A DNA stretch of 64,000 nucleotides, from positions 496,001 through 560,000 of the forward strand of contig JBHGNT010000022.1 of the NCBI GenBank assembly GCA_043228905.1. The letters run 5' to 3'. A program made the position numbers and the translations under genes. Numbering within the stretch: the first letter of the stretch is position 1; each line of letters opens with the position of its first letter. This DNA comes from Azolla caroliniana (lineage: Eukaryota > Polypodiophyta). The notes below the pieces were generated by a model. That model made no database searches, was not told the DNA's origin, and was given only the letters and a program-made list of their open reading frames with translations. Positions 45,051 to 58,200 of the stretch are shown piece after piece.

Positions 45051-46599
45051 AATTCACATTGTTAGACAATAGTAGTTTTTAAATGTTTTCATGTGTTCGT
45101 TGTAGTCAACGACAATTGTTCAATTTGTAATTCACACTAGGCTAGATTATTCAAAATAGCCAATTAATATATTCATCATTTCATAAATAAAACATAGCAC
45201 GTCCTTTATAGATGGAAACCATGACTTGCTCTTTATTTACCAAAAATTGCGCTACCAAGTCATGAGTAAAATGAAATGCGTGTGTTTAGTATGCTACATA
45301 AAATGCAAGCATCCAACAAATACAATGAATAAATGCCCACTGTGAATTGATGTGATCATTGAATGGTCAAGTGCAAGTTTAAGATATATCGACCATTTAG
45401 TTTGTTGAGCCATGGGTGATATGAAAAATACATGATTAAGTTGAGTAAAACGTAGGAACACGACATAAATAATGAAAAAGTGCCATTTTTTGAACATGTA
45501 CAATCCTTGAACTATCATACACATGTTTATAAGATACAACCATGTAGTTTGAGCCAATGACAAGGATAAATTCTTATTACTACCCATGTCACTACGCAAA
45601 AATTTGTTAATAGAAAAGTTGGTGTTGCGTTGAAAAAATCCCCATGCATTGGCTTTTTAGATTATGTTGCCATATGAGCAACCTTATAGTCCACATTTTC
45701 CAACAAACTAGTAAACGTGTACTGCAAATATTCCAAAGATGTATACCTAATGAGCATAACAAAGACCATGACGATCCTCAAGTGTCGTACATTGGTGTGG
45801 GAAACTAACAAATGTGTTCCACATACGACATTTGATGGCTCAAACTTTGTCCAATCCCCATTTTCTTGCAGCTAATTATTGTTTCCCATGCATGTTTCTA
45901 AAGTCATTCATCCATTCATGTCAATCGTGGACTAAGTAATCCTACAAACATCCTAATGTTGTTAGGTGGGTAGTCAATCAACAAGATGTAATGTCATTTG
46001 ATCACCTCAACTTTTTTTAGTTTTCCACTCCTCACAAACATTGAATGTATGCCACAAATGCTCCTCACAGAGATACGACTACTCATTGATACAATGATTT
46101 GCAGAATCCTTGAACATCCCAATGTTGTTTTATGTGTAACGGAACAATGCACTTCATACAACTTTGCCCAAGCTAATTCCCTACAACCATTTATTAACAT
46201 TTGGTGCGAATGCTTCTAAAGATGATTGTTCACTTAATCCTACCAATAGCCAACAAAGAAAAACACTCCTTAAACGATATTAACGATACATGAGCTTGTT
46301 TTTTCACGACGCCAATAGGTCTCGAGCTAGATACAAGTATCCTTGGCTACAACTAATAATTAACAATGGTTGTAATGCATGCTTTTGAAACCGTTTGTTT
46401 TAGTCACTCACTCATGTGACAATGGCATAAAAGAGATCATCTTCCAATGTAAAAACCCTTGAGTGATATTATTGAGAGGCTGTCATTCATTGAGAAGTAC
46501 CAAAAAGTGAGTGAGACGAGGCGTTGATTGGATGGTGGTAGGCAAGAGTGTGATCTCCACTCTCCAATGAACACCCAAGGAAAGGCACAAAGGGTGGTG

Positions 46600-46693
46600 G
46601 TGGTGGGTATGTGGGTACCCAATACATGTGTATGCATGCATGATATATGTATGTATGGTACGTATGCATGTTATGTATGTATATTATGTATGG
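46600..46693. repeat. (TATG)n-like microsatellite flanking LINE B
   Basis: ATGTATGTATGGTACGTATGC and similar words. It appears to be one half of a microsatellite whose other half starts at 50540; LINE B lies between. Confidence 0.7.
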
Positions 46694-49600
46694 TTTTTTT
46701 TACTGAAGATATCCTATCATTAGCATAAACATTTTACAAGATTTTAAACTCTATGTGATCAGCGGGGGAAACAACCATTTTGGAGGCTGAAAATGCAAGT
46801 AAGGAGTGCCGTAATTGGATGTCATGTATGGAGTAGTTGTTCAAACGATAAGAAACTCATGTCATTGAGCAATTTTAGCATCAAATTCTCTAACTATACC
46901 ATTCCATTGACCCTTCAAAGTATGACCTATGTCTAACCAAATATTTGAAACCAATATAGTTGGTGATGTTTTAAGTTGATGGAAAACGAGAGAGCACCGA
47001 GCCTTCCAGATGTGATATACAATGATACTACTCAATATCTCCGATACTAGTTGAACTTCCTTCCCTATTCCTAAAAATTGTAATGACAACAATGGTAATG
47101 TATGAACACTATATGGATTTAGTGTAAAATCCATGGTCCATAGATTCGGTATCATAATGGAACACATCACGGACAAGTGATGTCCAAACCACCATGCCCC
47201 AAGTGAAAACCAATGAGGGAAAATAGTTAGCAAAAATTCTAAGGAAACGTTGCCATATTGGTTGAGACTCATTGCATTCCCATAAACAATGTTTTTGAGT
47301 TTCCGTTTGTAAATGGCATCGAGCACAACTAGAAGATACTCCCATCCTATGCAACCATGTGCCAACCGACAAAGGCTCGGTGTACAAGTAACCATTGTAC
47401 ATGCAATATTTGATGTGGTTGTTTTCTTGCCCATAAGATAACCCAGAAGTTTTCAAGGAGTTGGGGACTAATACCTTGTTGATTCCAATATTGAAATGCA
47501 ACTGGTAACACATATTGTGTATCTGAAAGCACATGTCTCATCAATTGTATAGAAAATTGGAAGAAATTGAACTTGTTACCCGTAAAAGGATTTGTCCATT
47601 GATAATCAATTGGGTTCCAATCTAATCTAAATACCGGTTTTTTTTCCAACAACCAAAACTTCCAATGTCCCCTTGTTTCCTCTATTAGTGGATCAATATA
47701 CCATTTATGATTGGCATATCCGATGACCCTTATATTGTGTTCAATAGCATAAGGATAATCTATCACCATTTCCCCCGATTAAGACAATTGGTTTGTTTCA
47801 TCCACCTCAAAAAACCAGTAGGTCTTATCATTTGAATACCCCTTAACATCCAAGAGTACTTCCAATCTTGAAAAAAACCCAACCCATCTATGGTTAGAGT
47901 TATTGGGTGGTATGGGGAGTCTACATTTTTTGACCGCCATGCATATTACTTAGGATTTCTTTTTGCTCTTCCCATGAGCGTGATACAAATTCTTGCTAGG
48001 TCCAAACTAATTTCGCAGGACCTTCTGTCATTTTCCCCCACGATAACCATTGTCTAGAACCCAACACTAAACCATCTGATGTTGCAAACAACGGGTTCTA
48101 GACTATCCTTTGTCTAAGATACTGAAGATAATGTTTGGGGTTGGGTTTATTACGAAGCAAACAAGGTAATACTTGTTTCCATGCTAAAAATAATGTCCTA
48201 ATAAGTTTTTCTTCCCATCGATTGGCTGAAGGTACTCGGAAATTTTCCCTAAATATCCAATTTACATCCTTCAACCAGGTGGCACCTAAGCGAGGAGAGC
48301 AATTTGAACAACGGTCAAGTAATAATACTTTCCATATCTCTTGCCCTAAAGTAAATCCTCTAATGAGCAACTTACTTAACAATGCTATTGATTGTTCTAT
48401 TAGATCAATAATACCTAATCCTCCTTTACAATGAGATAAGGTAATAACATCCCTTTTTACTTTAGACCGAGCATTGCCTTTTGTTTTACCAAGAAATTAC
48501 GAATCAGTCTACGTATTTTCAGAATACACGACTTGGAGAATATCCAACATGACAGAACATACCATGTTGAAGCCAATAAAACCTGATTGGCAACTACAAT
48601 CCGACCATCAAAAGACAACTTGGTTGAACTCCATAATAACAACTTTTTCCGCGATGACAATAGGAGGGGTGCCACTTTGATTTTCCATTGAAAGATCAAT
48701 ACTTTTCGTACATCCTAGGTACCGAACTAGGCAACCTGATGGTATCCACTGAAATTGCATATGTGGATTCCATAAAGGAGGAACTACATCCCCCACCCAA
48801 AACACAAAGGACTTGTTCCAATTGACCAATGCGCCTGAAGCCTTACAAAATGTGGATATGACAATTTTGTTTTTTTGGAGATTTTCCAACTCACCTTTTA
48901 AGTATAGGGCAGTGTCATCTACAAATTCAAAGTCCCTTACTTCTATATTTGAGGGTGGGAAGCATAGTCCACGTATACCAATATCATCAACATTTAGAAA
49001 ATAAATCATTGCCTCAACAAAAAACAAAAACAAGAAGGGAGCCAAAGGACAACCCTCATGAACTGATTGAGAAATAGAAAACAAAGGGCCATAATGCCCA
49101 GCCAATAAGACTCGACTTTGTGCAGAATTATATAATGAAGAAATACCTTTTATCCATTCTCTCGAGAAACCAAAACGAGTCAATACACCTTGTAAAATTT
49201 CCCAGTCAACACGATCGTAAGCTTTCTCAAAATCAAGCATAACAATGACCAACTTTTGATTAGATTTAGCTGCCAAGGCAACATATTCCCCAAATATATA
49301 AACATTATCCAAAATGCTCCTTTCTCGAATGAATCCAGTCCGAATCAGATGTATAACTGTAGGCATTAGAGTAGTAAGTCGTATACTAATTGCATTAGCT
49401 AGGATTTTATACACTGTATTCAGTAGTGTAATCAGACGCCATTTCTTGATGTTCAGTGAAGGATCGTCTGATTTAGGGATAAGGTAAATTAGTTATCCTG
49501 TAAAATGTGAAGGCATATTACCCTCTCAAAGAATTTGTTGGAATGTTGTACATAAATATGCTTTGAACAAGTCCCAATATTTAATGAAGAATGTTGGGTT

Positions 49601-50535
49601 TAGACCATCCATAACTGAACAACACTTTTTAGGCAAAGCTTGAAATGCTTCACTCAATTCATCATAAGTAAGAACGTCTTGAAGACGCACATTCATATCT
49701 TGTGTTATTCTTGGATTCAACTTATTCCATACACAAGACCGACTTGTTAAATCTTCATTGGAAAAGGAAACAATTGATAATAGGTTGGAATAGTATCGTG
49801 TGGCTATCTCTCTCATCACTCGAGGGTTAGATGAGATGGTCCCATTCTCATGTTTTAGTTGTTTGAGTGAAACAACATTATGATTGGGTCTCATTGCATG
49901 AAAACATTCAGTTGTGCATTTATCACCCATTTGGGCCCATTTAGCTGCCCTACGATGATATTGAAATTCTACATGCATTTCTAATAGTTCAACAAGTTCT
50001 TGTTTTGCTGATCCAAGTTTCTCAGCAATCCAAGTACAATGTGGATAATGTTCCTTTAACCGTTGTAAAGAAACAAGAGAAGTACGAGACCGTTTCTCCT
50101 GTCCATGCAACATAGAAAACCTTTCCTTGGATTTTCATCTGAAAATTTCTGAAATATGTCGTAAGCCATTAACTACCCACATAGCTATTGATTCTTGTAC
50201 AACATCTTTTTGAGACCATAATTCAGCCAATTGCAAATGAAAAACTATTGCGTAACAACATATTTTCAGGAACCTTCAGATTGGAGAATTCTTTGAGGTT
50301 TTTAGTCGAGACTGAAAGAATAACTAGAGCATGATATGAGAAGGTGGTTCATGGCATTATATGTATTGTACCAGCTGATGAAAGAAATTTGCCAGATAGG
50401 TAGAATCTATCCAAGCGAGATAAATTAGTACCATTTAAACGCCTATCTGATCTCGAAAACAAAAGTGAGGTGTTTGTACGAACCATGCCAAGCATCTAGG
50501 CACTTGTAAGGAAAAACACCAATTGTTCCAACATT
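46694..50535 (-). pseudogene. LINE B (endonuclease end, RT, RNase H-like/zinc tail), decayed
   Basis: Minus strand from about 50535: end of the endonuclease domain (SDRRLNGTNLSRLDRFYLS), a linker (AAKWAQMGDKCTTECFHAMR), and RT in 49414-48608 (FIRERSILDNVYIFGEY, MLDFEKAYDRVDWEIL, GCPLAPFLF, FVDD in place of YADD). Thumb fragments follow to about 48100, then a zf-RVT-like region near 47350 (GVSSSCARCHLQTETQKHCL) and a C-terminus ending KIAQ at 46862. The tail is a run of 8 A (plus-strand T at 46694-46701). Multiple frameshifts and stops; 5'-truncated. Confidence 0.87.
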
Positions 50536-50539
50536 GCTA

Positions 50540-50700
50540 ATTCATGGTGTATGTATGGTTTGGTATGTATGTGTGGATTGTATGTATCTTATGTAATGGT
50601 GGCATGGTATGGTGTGTATGTATGTACTGTATTTGTGTATGTATGTATTGTAGATATGTATGTATTGTATTTGTGTATGTATGTATGTATTATATTATTA
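50540..50700. repeat. (TATG)n microsatellite
   Basis: GTATGTATGG, TGTATGTATGTACTG and longer GTAT runs up to the left edge of the inverted-repeat element at 50701. Confidence 0.9.
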
Positions 50701-51146
50701 TAACAATCGGCAACGGTTCAGTTCGGTTCGAGAGGGTCAAAACCGAACCGTTAAAAAATTTAGAAACTTGAACCGAACCATTAGTTTTTTTTTCAAATCG
50801 TTAAGTCATTAAACTGGTAAAACCATGGTTCGGTTTCCGTTTTCAGCTTAGGTCAAAAATTTAAAATATTTCATTATTTAAAATTTCAAAATTTTAAAGA
50901 TTTTCCTAAAATGTGAGAATAAGGCACGAAAATGAAAAGATTGTTTAAAAACAAATTTTAATTAAAAAAAAAAAAAAAAACCCGTTAAAACCACAGTTTG
51001 TAGCTGTTGAAACCAAACCGAAACCGAACCGATAAAAAAACCCGAACCCAAACCCGAACTCAAACTGAACCAAACGGTTTAAACCGTTACGCCGCGGTTT
51101 GCGGTTCGGTTCGGTTCGGTTCAAACCGAACCGTTGCCGATTGTTA
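50701..51146. mobile_element. 446-bp inverted-repeat element rich in GGTTCGGTT
   Basis: Ends TAACAATCGGCAACGGTTC and its exact reverse complement GAACCGTTGCCGATTGTTA. If TA is the target duplication the termini start ACAATCGGC. The interior has repeated AACCGAACC/GGTTCGGTT words and an A18 run near 50966. It lies inside (TATG)n sequence, about 1.1 kb upstream of the kinase start codon. A non-autonomous DNA element (MITE-like), family unknown. Confidence 0.75.
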
Positions 51147-51560
51147 GTTTTGTATGGTATGTATGTATGTTATGCATGTATTTGTGTCATGTATGGTATG
51201 TATGGTATGTATGTATGCATCTCTCTCTCTCTCTTCTCTCTGTCTCTGTCTCTCTTCTCTCTGTCTCTCTCTCTTCTCTCTCTCTCTTCTCTCTTTCTCT
51301 CTGTGTGTCTCTGTCTCTCTGTGTGTGTGTCTGTCTCAGTGTGGACAGCCCCCACCACACTCCATTCTCTCTCTGTCTCTGTCTCTGTCTCTGCATAGTA
51401 GCTATGGCGATCTCTCTCCTTCTGACGACGTACGTTAGTTTAACCCAGAATTAGGGTTTTCATTTTTCATTTTTTTTATCTCCCTCCCCCCCCCCCCCCC
51501 TCTTCATAGAGCTGAAGCTCAGAGACATAGATAGATAGATAGATAGATAGATAGAAAGAG
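51147..51560. repeat. (TATG)n, (CT)n, (GTCTCT)n, (C)n and (GATA)n tracts in the kinase upstream region
   Basis: Simple repeats at 51150-51215, 51221-51390, 51486-51500 (C run) and 51528-51555 (ATAG). They probably lie in the promoter or 5' leader of the kinase gene. Open frames here are artefacts. Confidence 0.9.
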
Positions 51561-52288
51561 AGACCCATTTCCTGCATTCCTCTCTCTGCACTCTCTGCTT
51601 CTTTAAACACAGCTTTAGGTCTTTTTTTTTTTTTTTTTTTTTTTTTTCTTTTCCTGCCATTTTCTTTTTCTTACAGAGCTCTAAGGCACAGAGGCTGAGA
51701 GAAAGCCATTTGGATGTAGCAGAAGAAGGTACATTCCTAAAGAGGCATTGCATTTTGGGGGTGTAGTTCCTTTCTTCAAGGTCTCCATAGAAGCTCTAAT
51801 GAACTCTTGAGAGGTTAAAAAGAAACTTCAAGATTTTGATGGATTTCTTCAACCTATCAACAGAGAGGCCGTGATAAAATCCGAGGTTAGAATGATTCAA
51901 GCTTCAAAATGCCTCTCTTGAAGCTCTCCATGGAAGCTATATTATGGACTTGAAGAAAAAAAGATCTTGATTCTGAATGGCTTTCTTCAAGCTCTCCACA
52001 GAGGCGATAATCTGCGCTTGAGGAAGGACCTTCCTTCTTTCTCCATTCAGAGAGTGAGTTAGAGAGAGAGAGAGAGGCCTGATGTTTTATATGTTGCAGG
52101 GCTGCGTCTGTTTCTAGGCAGGTCTTTCCTCAGGTTCTTGACAGAGTATGCAATAAGCTCCTGACTAGCAGTAAGCTCTGATATTGCTTGAAAGAAGTAC
52201 AAAAAGAGGAGAGAGCCAAGAGGATGACTTGAAAGAAAGAGAAAGAGAAAGGAACAGATTAGGGTTTTTTTTTACTGGTTTCATAGTG

Positions 52289-55200
52289 ATGGGCTGTGTC
52301 GGCTCGAAAAGGTCGGAGCTTTTGCAGGAGGAGCTTGAAAGCCAGAAGAGCAAAGGTTCTATCAGTTCAACAAAGAGGAGCTCATTTGCATCCGGAAGGT
52401 TGAAATACATAGAGGTCATAGGAGATGGTGTGGGTGTAAAAGAGAGGGAGAAAAATAAAAGCAATGGAGGCTCAGATATAAGAAACTCTTGGAGTTGGGA
52501 TGAAAGAAAAGAGAAACAATGGAATCCAAATCCTAGATATGCTCATCCTCCCAAGAACTTAGAAGGTGAATACGTTGCTGCAGGGTGGCCTACTTGGCTC
52601 TCTTCGGTCGCGGGAGAAGCCATAAGAGGGTGGATTCCACGAAGGGCTGATTCTTTTGAGAAATTGGACAAGGTATACGCATTCGCTTTGCATTGCCATC
52701 ATCATTCAAAATAAATCAGAGGATCTGATAGAGTGTTATGATCATATATGCATATGACTACATATATTGCAGGGGTTTACAGTAAGTTTAGAGTTAGCCC
52801 ATTGGTTGTTGCCAGCGTTTGATAACTACATTATTATGGGATTTGCACAATAAATGAGAACCTGGATAGGTATTGTGAGAATATGATAATTTTTATCCAG
52901 TATGTGATCTCTCCAGGATTCTTTTCAAACATGATCTTGTTAGGGTTTGTGGGCATATGCATAATGATGTTATTAGGAGTTAATCCAGACTTTAAATTTG
53001 AAGCCAACATATAAAAGCACATTATAAAAACATTGAAGCCTGGAGTCACACTAGAGCGCATTGTTTTTCAGTATTTTATTTATTGCTAAGCTTTGTGTTT
53101 GTTTCTAGGGTCTTTTAATGCTATAACGATAAGACTTCCCCAAAAAACCATCCAGTTTCTGAAAATTAGAGAGTTATCTTCTTATTTTTTCAATAATTAT
53201 TAATGCCAATGCTCCTTTCACGGCTTCATGAGGTTAATGCTACAAATTGTTGTTAATTAGCTAGTCAGTGAATATGCTAAGACCAATGTCAATTTAGTGG
53301 ATGCACTTTGAGCCTGATGTAATGATAGCAGTTTGGAAGGAAGTCATGGAAGATTTGTAATATTGAATCTCCATCTGTATAGGAATTGAGAACCCTTTAG
53401 TTTTCCTTAGGGTTCATGCCCTTTTACCAAGAAAGATTGCTTTTATTACATAACCTATGTTATAATGGGATCGATTTTCTCTCTGTATTGTGAGGAGAAA
53501 AGTGTAATAGAAGACTTTTGTTATCTCTTAAGCCTTTTTGAATGCTAGATACATGCTAGCAAAATGTTACTTTTTTGGGTGTCATAGCTTCATCAATGTT
53601 TATATTGATTTTATAATGCTGTATGTTTAAAGCGACTGTTTTTCACTAGCATTCACGTGTATGTACACACCTCCAAAGTGAATTATATTGATCCGACATG
53701 CCTGAGGAGTTCCATGGGTATAACTTTGGGTTTGTTTTTTTCTCCACTATTTGAATCTACTTCTGCTGCCATAAAATCATTTTGTCACATTGAACTACAC
53801 CAACGATCTCCAACCGGGGTTTATATTTGACCATAGATGAAGCAAGGAAGTAAAAGCAGGAGATACAACTAATTTGAAAGATACATACATATTGTATGCA
53901 TGATAATTTTGGCAATGGACGAAGCAAGGAGTTAGAATGGAAGGCATAAAAACTAATCTTAATTCTTCTCATTGTTTACAGATTGGTCAAGGTACGTACA
54001 GCAATGTGTATAAAGCCCGAGATTTAGAGACAGGGAAAATTGTTGCACTTAAAAAGGTCAGGTTTGATAATTTGGAACCTGAGAGTGTTAGATTCATGGC
54101 TCGAGAGATCCAAGTACTACGACGGCTTGATCATCCAAACATTATAAAGCTTGAAGGACTAGTTACATCAAGAATGTCTTGCAGTCTTTATCTTGTCTTT
54201 GAATACATGGAACATGATTTAGCTGGGCTGGCCTCATCACCCGGGATAAAATTCTCAGAACCCCAGGTATATAGCATAAGAAATGATTTAAAATTAGTTC
54301 AATACATAATTTAGTATAAATATATAATGACAAACTTTTTCCTATAAGGTGAAATGCTACCTACAACAAATACTAAGGGGGCTCGATCACTGTCATAACC
54401 GTGGTGTTCTTCATCGTGACATAAAGGGATCCAATCTTCTTCTTGACAATTCGGGCATTTTGAAGATTGCTGATTTTGGGCTTGCAACCTTCTTTTCTCA
54501 GGATCAAAGGCAACCTTTAACTAGCCGTGTTGTTACATTGTGGTATCGCCCCCCTGAACTTCTATTGGGGGCAACAGAGTATGGGGTTGGAGTAGACTTA
54601 TGGAGCACTGGTTGCATTCTTGCAGAGCTACTGGCTGGAAAACCTATCATGCCTGGGAGAACTGAAGTAAGTAAATGTCGACCTGTCTCTCTCTACATAT
54701 ATATGTATATGTATGCATATATATTGTAAAAGAATACAATTCCATAATTTACACAGAGAAGAATGAGTCTGGAACTGGTACTAATATGAAAACACATTTA
54801 ACACACACTACTGTCACAGGAAAAACACTTGTTAGGCGGTGGGACAAAACCCTGGGGGATCTGACCTTACTATTAAAGACAGAAATGTATATACTCATTT
54901 CACCCTTGGGGCCAGATTTTCCAGACGTTTTCAGGGTCTGACCTTATGAATGACGTATGTGTATGTATACCCATGTTTCTGCAAGGGGGCAGATTGCCAA
55001 ATCCATTCGAGATTGATTTACCCTTCAGCAGTATATCCTTTGACTTCAAAAAATCCATCAACAGAAAAACCCTGGTAGTCTTTATCTACAACTATTTACA
55101 CTAGAACAATACATCCTTTGAATGCAAAAAATCCAACCAATAAAAAATGCCTGTAGTCTAGATCCACAACAGGTTACCCTACAACAATATATACTTTGAG

Positions 55201-58200
55201 CTTGAGAAACCAACCGATTCAGATACCTGCTAGTCTAGATCTTCAGCAGCTCAAAATATGTATCCTTTGAAGTAAAAAATTAATGAATAAAAAATTCCTG
55301 TGAGTCTAGACATTTGCTGATGTATTTGAGGGTGAAAAGGTTTTATGTGCATAAATTACAAAATGTATGTAGGCAAACATGTAATATTTTCCACCATTGC
55401 TATTCACATGGGGAATGGTGGTTTGGACATCACTAGTCCACTCTGTGTTCCATTATGATGCTGAGTCTCTGGACCATGCTTCAGCACTTGGTTCGGAACG
55501 GTTGGGGTAGTTCCGTTAGTGACCGTGCAGTTTTTAGGAAGAAGGAAAGAGATGCAACCATTATGAGAATTACTGAGTAGTACCACCATATGCTACATTC
55601 GGAAGGCTCAGTGCTCCTCCATTTTTCATCAAGTCAGGGTTTCACCAGTTGAAGTGGTGCGTAACATTTGGTTGGACATCCTCCATACTTTAAAAGGACA
55701 GTGGGATGGTTTTATTGGGGATTCAGATGCTAAAATTGCTTAGTGTCTCCAGTTTATTACTCTCTGGAAAGATACTCCATTTCTGTCGTTCAAAAATGTC
55801 ACCCCTCCGCTGATCACTTGAGAATCACATCTCTATGTATACTTGTTTATACTAATGAATGGATATCTTATAATAAAAGAAACATGTAATACCTGTTTTT
55901 ATGCATGTAAATATCAAATTTTATGTGGAGAAACATGGAAGTTTAATGTTTGGATAAGGAAAAAGATGATGAACACCCCGTGATTCATTTCTTTAGTTGT
56001 TAAAGATACACTACAAGGCGATTCTTCTTTTAGATAGACCCAATTTGAGAACTGTATCAGTGGGCGTTCTTCTTAAGTTGTTTTTTTCAGTCGGCCTTTG
56101 TATGGATTTTTACAATAAAAATTCAACTTTCATGAAAAAGAAAAGAAAAGAAAAAGACATGCATATGAAATAGAAAGTTGGTTTCTTGCAGGTTGAACAA
56201 TTGCATAAGATATTCAAACTTTGTGGTTCTCCATCTGAAGAATATTGGAGGAAGTCTAAGCTTCCACATGCAACTATCTTCAAACCGAAACAGCCTTATA
56301 AGAGATCCATTGCAGAGACTTTCAGAGACTTTCCACCATCAGCATTGGCCTCTCTTGAGACGTTACTTGCTATAGAACCAGCAGATAGGGGGACAGCTGC
56401 AAGATCACTGAAAAGTGAGGTATGGCCCTGGTTGAATTTACTTCGTTAGTAATAACTTACTTTATCCACCCCATGGATTCAATGTATTTTAATACCAAGT
56501 CTCTAAATTGTTGGACCAGTTTTTTACGACAAAGCCATTTGCATGCGATCCGTCTATTCTTCCAAGATATCCACCCAGTAAAGAGTTTGATGCAAAATTA
56601 AGAGATGAAGAGGCTCGTCGGTAAGATAGCTTCTCCAAAACTGTTTTGAAATCTTCAATAGCAAGTGGTTTTAAATCTGGTTTTGAAGGTCAATCTATTA
56701 GAGAAGCCTTTCCTGGAATCATTAATTCCAACTGCTTTAAACCTATCCTGAAATTCTTAATTACATGTGCGTTTAAAGCGTTTTGAGTTACACGGAGCTA
56801 ATACTTTTTCTATATCCTCTTACATGTAAAGCCAAAGGGCTGCTGGAGGAAGAGTGCAGGGTGGTGATGGTAGAAGAGTAAGCAAAGCAATGCCTGCACC
56901 AGATGCAAATGCAGAGTTGGCAACATCCATTCAGGTGAAACATCTTGCAAATACCCTTAACATGTAAGTACCCACCAATGACCATAACAGCATATTCAAT
57001 CTCACTTCAAATGTTATGCACAGAAACGTCGTCTAGTATCGCATTCCTCAGTAAAAAGCCAAAGTGAGAAATTCAATGCAAGGCAAGATGACTCTGCTGT
57101 TGGATTTCGCATTGATCCACCACATGTGGCAGATGGGTCAGCTGTATTTGGTAATTTTGGTCCAGTAGTCAATTCAAGCAAAGGGTCAAGGAAACAAGAC
57201 GAAGTTCAATCAATGGATTTTTCACGTCCGATGCATCGATCTTTGAATAAGTCATCCTCTTCTATCCGTACTCCAGTTGGAGGTTTCTCCAACCCTTCAA
57301 TCACTGCAAAGAATAGTGAACCATTTAGGCAGCAAGATAGTACTAGACAAAGTGCTACATTTGGTAGTGTGAAAATCGAAAAACATGAGCATACTGAGGA
57401 GCCAGGACAGCCAGAGTCATTCCACAAGGGAGAAAATCGAGCTCAACAAGAGAGACCGGTAATGATGAAATTTGAATTTGTGGAAAGAAAATGCACTGAA
57501 TCTCTGATAGTGTCCCAAAACTATTATCATTTGCAAAAGAACAGGATTTATATTTGAAACAGCCTTAGAAAATGTGAACCCTACATAGGATGAGGAGTAA
57601 GAAACCTGATTGAAAATGTGGAGCCTTGGCATCTATCTATGCATAGATTGTGAGGAACTTTTTTATTATAAGAGAACCTCTATAATGGAGACTAGACATA
57701 TCTAATAGATTCAAACAATTGGGTTTGTCTTTTGAAATGCAAGTAATGTGAACCCACATTGGGAAGGGGTTGTGAACCTCATAGAAGAGAGGTGAACACT
57801 GGAGCTTCACCTTCTAGCTAAAAATAAAGGAAGAAAATGGACCTCATGTTTGTAAGAGAGCATAATATGAGCAGTGTCTGATTCATCCAACTATTGGAAC
57901 ATAGGATAAGTAGTATCTGCCTTCAATAATATCTAGATAGAACTAATTTCTCATATTTGAAATGTGAGCAATTTAAACTCACATTGGATAAGTAGCGGAA
58001 AACCTCATTGAAGAGTGGAGCATCAACTTAAAGTTATAAATGGAGGGTGTGAAGCTCATGTTTGTACGAGAACACAATATTAGCGATATCTAGATAGAAC
58101 TAATTGCTCAAGCCTCATATATTTGAAATGTGAGCAATGTAAACTCACGTTGGATAAGGATTGGAAAATCTCATTGAAGAGATGGAGCCTCAACTTCTAG

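Larger units (their letters stand above)
42181..46600. other. Gene-poor interval
   Basis: AT-rich sequence with only short open frames lacking recognisable motifs. Besides the tandem repeat and MITE listed separately, I see nothing I can support. Confidence 0.6.

Noticed and set aside
51099-51454. Leu/Ser-rich open frames upstream of the kinase
   Set aside because: They translate (CT)n and (TATG)n tracts; the true coding start MGCVGS lies at 52289.
52184-52288. Longer N-terminus of the kinase starting at 52184 (ATG of a longer open frame)
   Set aside because: The upstream extension is Arg/Glu-rich purine-repeat translation, whereas MGC at 52289 matches the acylated N-terminus typical of the family.
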